Assembly (NCBI GenBank): GCA_905192625.1
Contig: CAJJLI010000052.1
Span: 1-9,155 of the forward strand
Reading direction: 5' to 3'
DNA from: an uncultured Clostridium sp.
GTDB lineage: Bacteria; Bacillota; Clostridia; Lachnospirales; Lachnospiraceae
DNA: 9,155 nt
The number at the start of each line of letters is the position of its first letter. Position 1 is the stretch's first letter. Positions 1-5,302 of this stretch are shown piece after piece. The position numbers and the translations under genes were made by a program. The notes beneath the pieces were generated by a model. That model searched no databases and was not told where the DNA came from. It saw nothing but the letters and a program-made list of their open reading frames with translations.

Positions 1-510
1 ATACAACAGTCCAATCACGATTAACCCGAAAATCGTAACATAAGATAACAAAATTGCCAGTGACAATCGAATGCCAATGCTTTTTATTTTACAGACCTTT
101 AAAAATAAGTTCTTCTCCAGATAAAGAACCAAAGGGTTGATGATAAAGGCAATAAAAAATGCCGCAACAAATGGTGCTAAAATACGAAAGAAGTTACCTA
201 CGATTGCCTTTATTTCTGGAAGTTTCATAATACAGTAGATGATGAAAGCACCCAACGATAAGGTTAAAAGTGCATATACACTAATCATAAAATATTTCCG
301 ATTAAACTCCAAACTATAGTTTGGTGACAAAGTTTCATCAATAATTATATGTTCTTCCTCTACCGTATCGTTTTGCTTGCTTATCTCTATATCCTGAACG
401 TCTTCAATGATAATTGGCCCATATAAGTTTTCTTTTTTCTTTTTTAAATGATCCGTGCTATCTTTATTATGCTTTAAGTTCTTTCTTTTCTTTAATTTTT
501 TATTATTCAT
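1..510 (-). CDS. AI-2E family transporter-like membrane protein, 5' part only
   Basis: The reading frame is open from an ATG at 510 down to the left window edge, giving the first 170 residues with no stop. Residues 1-60 are hydrophilic: first very rich in Lys, then acidic (an EEE run at 51-53). Hydrophobic segments follow at about 74-94, 105-130 and 147-170. The stretch around residues 108-132 (FFRILAPFVAAF, then AFIINPLVLYLEK) resembles the first conserved block of the AI-2E/PerM/YtvI family. That family comprises polytopic membrane proteins of about 350-450 residues with varied or unknown substrates, so export of a signal molecule should not be assumed. The start is supported by the absence of an upstream in-frame alternative close to the promoter and by an AAAGAAAG/AGG purine stretch, although the ribosome binding site is weak. 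It is a single gene facing away from the tRNA. Confidence 0.78.
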   Translation of the reverse strand, partial: MNNKKLKKRKNLKHNKDSTDHLKKKKENLYGPIIIEDVQDIEISKQNDTVEEEHIIIDETLSPNYSLEFNRKYFMISVYALLTLSLGAFIIYCIMKLPEIKAIVGNFFRILAPFVAAFFIAFIINPLVLYLEKNLFLKVCKIKSIGIRLSLAILLSYVTIFGLIVIGLLY

Positions 511-551
511 ATATATACCTATTTACTTTCTTTGTACCTTACTATGTTCTT

Positions 552-580
552 ATTATATCTGCGTTTCTAAGCTATTACAA
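552..580 (-). promoter_or_regulatory. sigma-A promoter for the AI-2E-type gene
   Basis: Read on the - strand, TTGTAA (580-575) and TATAAT (557-552) are separated by 17 bp. This places transcription start near 545, about 35 nt before the ATG at 510. The -10 is a perfect consensus and the -35 matches 4 of 6. No other site competes in this gap. Confidence 0.6.
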
Positions 581-693
581 GTCGAAATATTCCAATTTCT
601 TACTAGATACATAAAGTATTGACTAAAATATTTAATAATTGCACATACTCTTTATATAAATTACAAAAAAATATATAATTTATTAAAAAGTAC

Positions 694-722
694 TTGCTTT
701 TTTATATTTGATAATATATAAT
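694..722 (+). promoter_or_regulatory. sigma-A promoter for tRNA-Lys
   Basis: TTGCTT (694-699) and TATAAT (717-722) are 17 bp apart on the + strand. Start would fall near 729, leaving a leader of about 16 nt before the mature tRNA at 745, which is a typical distance for a single tRNA gene. The surrounding 600-720 region is extremely AT-rich, so chance matches to the -10 are common there. The spacing and position are what support this one. Confidence 0.55.
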
Positions 723-744
723 AAATCTTGCGTTTAAGAAATGC

Positions 745-817
745 GCGTCTTTAGCTCAGTTGGTAGAGCACCTGACTCTTAATCAGGGTGTCCAGGGTTC
801 GAGCCCCTGAAGACGCA
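745..817 (+). tRNA. tRNA-Lys (anticodon CUU)
   Basis: A full cloverleaf is visible. The 7-bp acceptor stem GCGTCTT/AAGACGC (745-751 with 810-816) is perfect and the discriminator base is A817. The D arm begins GCTC at 754. The anticodon stem CCTGA/TCAGG encloses the loop CTCTTAA (776-782) with anticodon CTT at 778-780. The T stem CAGGG/CCCTG (793-797 with 805-809) encloses TTCGAGC. The 73-nt length fits a class I tRNA with a short variable loop. CCA is not encoded (817 is followed by TTT) and must be added after transcription. It decodes AAG and AAA lysine codons according to wobble rules. It stands alone with its own promoter and terminator. Confidence 0.97.
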
Positions 818-821
818 TTTT

Positions 822-868
822 AAGGTCCTAGTTTGGCAAACGAAGAGTTGCTGGGTTGGGGCTTTTTT
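822..868 (+). terminator. intrinsic terminator of tRNA-Lys, wobble-rich stem
   Basis: In + strand RNA, 822-839 pairs continuously with 848-865 (18 bp, loop ACGAAGAG at 840-847), followed by the rest of a T6 tract at 863-868. Ten pairs are Watson-Crick and eight are G-U. Because the G-U pairs become A-C mismatches on the other strand, the hairpin can form only in + strand RNA. It begins four bases after the tRNA 3' end, as expected for its terminator. Confidence 0.75.
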
Positions 869-982
869 ATGTTATAAAATACCTTGATAGTGCTACATCG
901 TATGACAAGATTATGTCCACTTTATAAATCACGCCATAACGAAAATATGCTTTCCCTAGCCTTTGTGTTTAATTATAAGATC

Positions 983-1107
983 CTGCCAAAATTCTATTTC
1001 ATTTCAAGATTTTATTATATTTTAAAATTCTATTCCATTTCAAGATTTTATTACATTTCAAGATTTTATTACATTTTAAAATTTTATTTCGTTTTAAATT
1101 TCACTTC
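983..1107. repeat. 18-bp tandem repeat, about six to seven degenerate copies
   Basis: The unit is close to ATTTCAAGATTTTATTAC. Copies start at 1001, 1019, 1037, 1055 and 1073, with degenerate copies before (983) and after (1091, one base short). Copies 1037-1054 and 1055-1072 are identical. Two variant types alternate: one with TTTCAAGATT and one with TTTTAAAATT. There are no spacers, so it is not a CRISPR array. It is more likely a slippage-derived AT-rich satellite. Confidence 0.8.
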
Positions 1108-1127
1108 ATTTTAAATTTGATATTTCA

Positions 1128-1231
1128 AAAAAGGTTTATACGAAATGAGATACTCCAGTTTAGGTGGACAAATTGTCGGTTTAAACATTTGTCTACATTA
1201 AATGGTTCTTCCATTCCATACAAACCTTTTT
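1128..1231 (-). repeat. 104-bp imperfect inverted repeat, best paired in - strand RNA
   Basis: Arms 1128-1148 and 1211-1231 are 21 bp each and match at 17 positions. The four differences are all transitions that give G-U pairs in - strand RNA, so a continuous 21-bp stem can form there. An inner inverted repeat, 1164-1173 with 1187-1196 (GTGGACAAAT/ATTTGTCTAC), lies inside. It could be the 3' structure of the uxu transcript, since the descending arm ends in a U run, or a small MITE-like element. The long loop makes it atypical as a terminator. Confidence 0.5.
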
Positions 1232-1326
1232 ATAAGTAATGAACTGTACTAAAAATTAATATATCAACACGAATTAATTTTAAGTTCTTTCATTTTAATT
1301 ACTATAACTCATAAGATTTTTCTTAA

Positions 1327-2955
1327 TTATACTATATATTTCGCCAAAGTTATTTCTACAGCTCCAACACCTTGAATCATCTCGTTAAAGTAGTTTAAAA
1401 CAAGATCCGCCATTCCAATTTCAATTAAATCAACTCCAAAGATGGATGCATCCGAAAGGACTGTCTTTAATTGGCTTAAATTAGCTTCTTCACCAAGTAA
1501 AATATCCATTACATATGGGCGGACTTTATCAATCAAAGGATCTGGACTCAACTGAAATACCTCTCCCTTGTCATTGATACCCATTAAATAGCGTAGCCAT
1601 CCTGCAAATACAAATGGGATAACTTTTAAATCGCTTACATTTAAATCTTCTCTTTTCTGGTAAGCTTTTATGGTTTCTCCAAAACGAATCGCTAGCTTTT
1701 GAGATGTATCTGTAGCAATTCTTTGAGGGGTATCTGGCATAAATGGATTCGGTATTCTAACATTTAAAACATCATCGATAAAATCTTCTGGTTTAATAAT
1801 ACCTGGATTAATTACTACCGGTAAACCTTCCTCATATCCTATAATTTCTACCATTCGCCTTAATACAGGATTCTTAATCTCCTCTGAAATTAAATGATAA
1901 TCTAGTAAACAACCAAATATAGCAAGTGCAGTGTGAAGTGGATTTAAACACGTGCATACTTTCATTTTCTCCACCTTATCAACCGTTTGACGGTCGGTGA
2001 ACATAACTCCACACGATTCTAGCTTTGGTCTACCATTAGGGAACCAATCCTCAATTACTAAATATTCACTTTCTTCTGCATTTACAAATGGCGCCGCATA
2101 GGTACCATTATCCGTGATTATTTCCTCTAGATCTTCAATCTCATCCTTATTAAGCATGTCTTTTACTTTTGCATCTGGTCTTGGAGTAATTTTATCAATC
2201 ATACTCCAAGGAAACGATACTTTTTTAGAATCGTTGATATAATCGATAAAACCAGAATCAACAATCCCTCCATCGCACCACATTTTAGCATAGGAACTAA
2301 TTGCGTGATAAAGTATGGTCCCATTGTGTGAACAATTGTCCATACTCACAAGAGCAATCGGTAATTGTTTATTTCGATATCTTTCATAAAGTAAGGCTGC
2401 AACTTTCCCCATATAGCTTACGGGCTTTGCTGGACCATTTTTAAAATCAAACATAACAGGTTTAGCAAACTCTCCGGTATTATCCTTTAAGGAATATCCC
2501 TTTTCTGTAATTGTAAAGCTAGCCATTTGAAGGCTAGGATTCTTAAAGATTTCCTTCATTCTTAAAAAATCTTTTTCATTTTCACTATCAAGACAAAGTG
2601 ACTCTACAATACTTCCTATCACTGTTTTTTTTATGTCACCATTCCCTTTTAACGTAACTAAGATGCTAAGGTTATCGTGTGGGTGGTACATTTTTTCTAT
2701 CATTTCATAAGCATAACCTTCTGCTGCGATTAACCCAGTTTCCATAACTTTTTGATTTAATAACTCTTGTACTAGATTCGCCTGATAGGCACGAAAGATA
2801 TTACCAGCACCAAAATGAATCCATTCTGGAGTTTTCATCGTTTCACTTCTAACTTCCTCACGATCATACTCTGGTAATATATAACCTGCACTCTCCCATG
2901 CTCTCCTGTCTTTTAAACCCTCATCTGTTAACTTCATCTTATTCTTATTCCCCAT
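1327..2955 (-). CDS. uxuB: fructuronate reductase / mannitol dehydrogenase family oxidoreductase
   Basis: This 542-residue protein is a long-chain polyol dehydrogenase of the mannitol dehydrogenase family. UxuB members reduce D-fructuronate to D-mannonate with NADH in the cytoplasm. Visible landmarks are the nucleotide-binding FGAGNIFR at 48-55, the family signature SMDNCSHNG at 204-212, FPWSMIDKITP at 248-258, and a catalytic-region block MKVCTCLNPLH at 331-341. In that block K332, N338 and H341 are the likely counterparts of the Lys/Asn/His active site; the Lys-Asn spacing is one longer than I recall for mannitol 2-dehydrogenase, so K332 is the least certain. At 542 residues it is longer than E. 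coli UxuB (about 486). The location directly behind uxuA argues for fructuronate rather than mannitol, but tagaturonate reductase cannot be excluded. The start is uncertain: ATG 2955 has no ribosome binding site, and Met7 (2937, MKLTDEGL) lies 12 nt behind a GGGG. Confidence 0.88.
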   Translation of the reverse strand: MGNKNKMKLTDEGLKDRRAWESAGYILPEYDREEVRSETMKTPEWIHFGAGNIFRAYQANLVQELLNQKVMETGLIAAEGYAYEMIEKMYHPHDNLSILVTLKGNGDIKKTVIGSIVESLCLDSENEKDFLRMKEIFKNPSLQMASFTITEKGYSLKDNTGEFAKPVMFDFKNGPAKPVSYMGKVAALLYERYRNKQLPIALVSMDNCSHNGTILYHAISSYAKMWCDGGIVDSGFIDYINDSKKVSFPWSMIDKITPRPDAKVKDMLNKDEIEDLEEIITDNGTYAAPFVNAEESEYLVIEDWFPNGRPKLESCGVMFTDRQTVDKVEKMKVCTCLNPLHTALAIFGCLLDYHLISEEIKNPVLRRMVEIIGYEEGLPVVINPGIIKPEDFIDDVLNVRIPNPFMPDTPQRIATDTSQKLAIRFGETIKAYQKREDLNVSDLKVIPFVFAGWLRYLMGINDKGEVFQLSPDPLIDKVRPYVMDILLGEEANLSQLKTVLSDASIFGVDLIEIGMADLVLNYFNEMIQGVGAVEITLAKYIV

Positions 2956-3037
2956 TCTTGCGCACGTTCTTTGTGCATAACAAGTTTGTGGTGCGCAAGC
3001 ACAAACTTGCGTGTGAAAATTGAATTCTATTTTTCAC
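2945..3037 (-). CDS. possible 30-residue leader ORF overlapping the uxuB start
   Basis: A GTG at 3037-3035 sits 7 nt after a strong AGGAG (3049-3045) that is fused to the uxuA stop codon. The frame runs 30 residues to TAA at 2947-2945. It therefore crosses the palindromic element and overlaps the first codons of the annotated uxuB in another frame. An ATG overlaps the GTG at 3039-3037 but is followed at once by TGA. The peptide is basic, with two Cys, and no domain is recognised. It may simply be the coding reflection of a palindromic repeat. If translated, ribosomes would open the hairpins and end near the uxuB start, which would couple the two genes. Function is unknown and reality as a gene is doubtful. 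Confidence 0.22.
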   Translation of the reverse strand: MKNRIQFSHASLCLRTTNLLCTKNVRKNGE

Positions 3038-3039
3038 AT
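2957..3039. repeat. palindrome-rich element between uxuA and uxuB
   Basis: Three perfect inverted repeats are packed into 83 bp. TGTGAAAA/TTTTCACA is at 3012-3019 with 3031-3038. CAAGTTTGTG/CACAAACTTG (10 bp) is at 2981-2990 with 3000-3009. CTTGCGCAC/GTGCGCAAG (9 bp) is at 2957-2965 with 2991-2999. The whole 9-nt loop of the second hairpin is one arm of the third, so the two stems are mutually exclusive or form a pseudoknot. The GC-richer content differs from the AT-rich surroundings. It may be a dispersed intergenic repeat or a translational control element for uxuB. Confidence 0.7.
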
Positions 3040-3047
3040 GATTTCTC

Positions 3048-4121
3048 CTACTTACGTTTTTCACTCTTGTCAATTGCTTCCCATAAGCCATTAAGATATG
3101 TAGCACCAAGTGCCCTATCATACAAGCCGTATCCAGGCATTGCAACTTCACCCCATATCATACGCCCATGATCTGGTCGTATTGGACCTTCAAAGTCAAT
3201 ATCATAAAGTGCTTTCATAATTTCATACATATCAAAGTCACCATCTGAGGATAGATGTGCAGCCTCTTCAAAATTATCTTGTGAATGGAACTTTAAGTTA
3301 CGTACATGAGCAAAATGTATTCTTCCTTTTAGTGAACGAATCATATCTGGTAAATCATTTTTCAAGTTTGTTCCATAAGAACCTGCACAAAAAGTCACAC
3401 CATTGTGTCTGTTGTCAACCATATTCATTAAACGTAAAATATTTTCCTTATTTATAATAATCCTAGGAAGACCAAACACACTCCATGCTGGATCATCCGG
3501 ATGAATTGCCATATCAATATTGTATTTATCACATACTGGCATAATTCTATCTAAGAAGTACTTTAAATTTTCAAACAATTTTTCATCATCAACTTCTTTA
3601 TATAACTCAAACAACTCTTTAATTCTAGCCATTCTCTCAGGCTCCCAGCCTGGCATTATACTACCGTTTGTTTCGCTAGAGATTGAGTTAAACATCTCCT
3701 CTGGATTGAGTTTATCAACAGCTTCCTGAGTATAGGCAAGAACAGTAGATCCATCTTTACGAACTCTCTTAAGCTCCGTACGAGTCCAATCAAATACAGG
3801 CATAAAGTTATAGCATACCAAATGTATGTCTGCCTGTCCTAAACGCTCCAAGGTTGTAATATAATTGTCAATGTACGTATCTCTATCTTCTGATCCAACT
3901 TTTATTGCATCATGAACGTTAACACTTTCTATCCCCTCAAGTTTTAATCCTGCAGCCTCTACCTCTGATTTCAAAGCAAGAATATCATCTAGTTCCCATG
4001 CCTCACCAGGAACAGAATCGTATAGAGTTGTAATTACACCAGTTACTCCTGGTATCTGACGAATTTGCTCCAATGTTACTGTATCAAATTTACTTCCAAA
4101 CCAACGCAATGTCATTTTCAT
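3048..4121 (-). CDS. uxuA: mannonate dehydratase
   Basis: This 357-residue UxuA dehydrates D-mannonate to 2-keto-3-deoxy-D-gluconate, a central step of hexuronate breakdown in the cytoplasm. It is a metal-dependent (Mn2+/Fe2+) TIM-barrel enzyme of the xylose-isomerase-like superfamily. The N-terminus MTLRWFG and the block VTGVITTLYDSVPGEAW (26-42) are typical. Candidate metal ligands are H207 (AIHPDDP), C245 (FCAGSYGTN), H272 (HFAHVRN) and D317 (RPDHGR), matching the His/Cys/His/Asp set known for the family. The length fits the 350-370 residue Gram-positive form rather than the roughly 394 residues of E. coli. The start at 4121 is well supported by GGAG (4134-4131) 9 nt upstream. It follows the binding-protein gene after 123 bp containing a terminator-like hairpin. 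Its TAG stop overlaps a strong AGGAG that leads into the uxuA-uxuB element. Confidence 0.96.
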   Translation of the reverse strand: MKMTLRWFGSKFDTVTLEQIRQIPGVTGVITTLYDSVPGEAWELDDILALKSEVEAAGLKLEGIESVNVHDAIKVGSEDRDTYIDNYITTLERLGQADIHLVCYNFMPVFDWTRTELKRVRKDGSTVLAYTQEAVDKLNPEEMFNSISSETNGSIMPGWEPERMARIKELFELYKEVDDEKLFENLKYFLDRIMPVCDKYNIDMAIHPDDPAWSVFGLPRIIINKENILRLMNMVDNRHNGVTFCAGSYGTNLKNDLPDMIRSLKGRIHFAHVRNLKFHSQDNFEEAAHLSSDGDFDMYEIMKALYDIDFEGPIRPDHGRMIWGEVAMPGYGLYDRALGATYLNGLWEAIDKSEKRK

Positions 4122-4170
4122 ATTTATATTCTCCTTTATGCTATCAGCTTATTGTCTAAATTAAGTTTAT

Positions 4171-4208
4171 AAAAGAATTCCCCCTAAAAACACTTTCTTC
4201 TTAGGGGG
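4171..4208 (-). terminator. intrinsic terminator/attenuator between the binding-protein gene and uxuA
   Basis: Read leftward, CCCCCTAA (4208-4201) pairs perfectly with TTAGGGGG (4187-4180) around a 13-nt loop. It is followed by AATTCTTTT, which gives a U-rich tail. On the + strand the same stem is followed by the poorer TTCTCGTTTT. No good promoter was found between it and uxuA, so uxuAB probably depend on read-through and are expressed less than the transporter genes. Confidence 0.75.
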
Positions 4209-4244
4209 TTCTCGTTTTGTACCTAAATGAAAATTAAATTATCA

Positions 4245-5255
4245 TTATTTTGAAGGATTGATAACTTCCTGTACACCTTCATCATCCACGTTCTTATTAT
4301 CAACAATTAAAACACCCGTATCGATAACTTTGTCATCTACTTTACCGCCATTTGCTAACTCAAGTGCTGTTTTAACACCATCATAACCCATTAAGTATTG
4401 GCGTTGTACCACGGATGCACAATCATATTCCCCACCACGAATCATTGTTTCAATTTCATTGGAGAAGTCAAATCCAACCATAGTTAAATCCGTACGTTTT
4501 GCCTCTGTAATACCTGTAACAAATCCAACAGTTGAACCGTTATTTGGACCAAAAACACCAATTAAATTAGTATATGTAGTTAAGAAGTCCTGACAAAATG
4601 CTACTGCCTTGCTGATATCACCATCATTGATTTTAATATCATCATTTAAAACTTTCCAAGCTGCTGGAGCATTTTGACTCCAATATTCGTTAAATCCTTT
4701 CAAACGATCGTTAATTGCTTGGGATCCAGTTGAACCTGCCTGAATCGCGATACTTCCTTCTTTATCTTCTGGAGTTCCTTTTGCTTTTAATCTAGCAATC
4801 ATTTCTTTTGCAGCCATTCTTCCTGCTTCAATATTATCTGTCATAAGAGCCGTACTATAATCTTCTCCATCTACGCTAGAGTCGATTAATACGATTGGTG
4901 TTCCTGACTTAAACTGTTCAGAAATTGGATTTTTTAAAGCTGTTCTATCAAGTGGTGCAACTACAATTGCATCAGCGTTAGCAGATACAGCATCTTGAAT
5001 ATAGCGTACTTGACCTTCAATGTCTGATTCTGCTGCCGTACCAACAATAACTACATTACAGCCAAGATCTTTTCCTGCTTTTTCAGCTCCTGCTTGAACA
5101 ACAGACCAATATTGGTTTCCAAGAACTTTTACGATTACATAAATTGTTTTTTGCCCCCCTGCAGAATCACTTCCTGTTTTCTTTGTTGTACCAGAACAAG
5201 CTGTAAGACTGAACATCATTGCAAGTACAAGCATCATGCTAATAACTCTTTTCAT
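4245..5255 (-). CDS. sugar ABC transporter substrate-binding lipoprotein
   Basis: This 336-residue protein is a ribose/galactose-type periplasmic-binding protein (Peripla_BP_4 fold) that would be anchored outside the membrane. Residues 1-20 form a lipoprotein signal: MKR, a hydrophobic core and lipobox LTAC with C20 as the lipidated residue. A short Ser/Gly/Lys linker precedes the domain at about 37. Typical blocks are NADAIVVAPLD (93-103), PIVLIDSSV (120-128), INDRLKGF (181-188, R184 a probable ligand contact) and the hinge region IGVFGPNNGSTVGF (232-245). The AGGAGG-like site (5268-5264) lies 8 nt before the ATG, a very strong start suited to the high amount usually made of such proteins. 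It follows the permease by 47 bp. The substrate is not shown by sequence; the uxuAB neighbours suggest a hexuronate or related acid. RbsB-type binding of uronates is known for Agrobacterium ChvE. Confidence 0.93.
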   Translation of the reverse strand: MKRVISMMLVLAMMFSLTACSGTTKKTGSDSAGGQKTIYVIVKVLGNQYWSVVQAGAEKAGKDLGCNVVIVGTAAESDIEGQVRYIQDAVSANADAIVVAPLDRTALKNPISEQFKSGTPIVLIDSSVDGEDYSTALMTDNIEAGRMAAKEMIARLKAKGTPEDKEGSIAIQAGSTGSQAINDRLKGFNEYWSQNAPAAWKVLNDDIKINDGDISKAVAFCQDFLTTYTNLIGVFGPNNGSTVGFVTGITEAKRTDLTMVGFDFSNEIETMIRGGEYDCASVVQRQYLMGYDGVKTALELANGGKVDDKVIDTGVLIVDNKNVDDEGVQEVINPSK

Positions 5256-5302
5256 AAAAAAACCCTCCTTAGAATTTGAATGAAATAATTTATAGTGAGC
5301 GA

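Larger units (their letters stand above)
869..1326. other. gene-free region between the tRNA terminator and the end of uxuB
   Basis: No convincing gene is present in these 458 bp. The only frame of any length (884-1114, + strand, TTG start) is an artefact of the low-complexity repeat. The stretch holds the 18-bp tandem repeat (983-1107) and the 104-bp inverted repeat (1128-1231). It also holds an AT-rich hairpin at 1241-1287: GAACT/AGTTC outer arms and a perfect 9-bp inner stem, 1252-1260 with 1273-1281. A small palindrome, TAAGA-TTTT-TCTTA, lies at 1312-1325 next to the uxuB stop. None is a textbook terminator for the leftward operon, although the hairpins at 1241-1287 or 1128-1231 may mark its 3' end. 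Confidence 0.6.

Noticed and set aside
414..614. Small + strand frame overlapping the AI-2E-type gene start
   Set aside because: It lies antisense to a better-supported gene and its promoter, and its composition merely reflects AT-rich DNA.
745..817. tRNA-Lys as attachment site of an integrated element
   Set aside because: No integrase gene and no second copy of the tRNA 3' end were seen in the window.
983..1107. CRISPR array
   Set aside because: The 18-bp units are directly abutting, AT-rich and without unique spacers; there are no cas genes nearby.
884..1114. Open frame of 76 codons on the + strand
   Set aside because: It starts at TTG without a ribosome binding site, and half of it is the 18-bp repeat translated as Phe/Tyr/Ile repeats. 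It is an artefact of low complexity.
914..1170. TGTCCAC (914-920) and GTGGACA (1164-1170) as terminal inverted repeats of a decayed insertion sequence
   Set aside because: Matching extends only 7-8 bp, there is no transposase fragment between them and no target duplication was seen. A chance match is likely.
2971..3729. Short + strand frames within uxuA and the uxuA-uxuB spacer
   Set aside because: They are antisense to conserved uxuA sequence, lack ribosome binding sites and have no recognisable domain.
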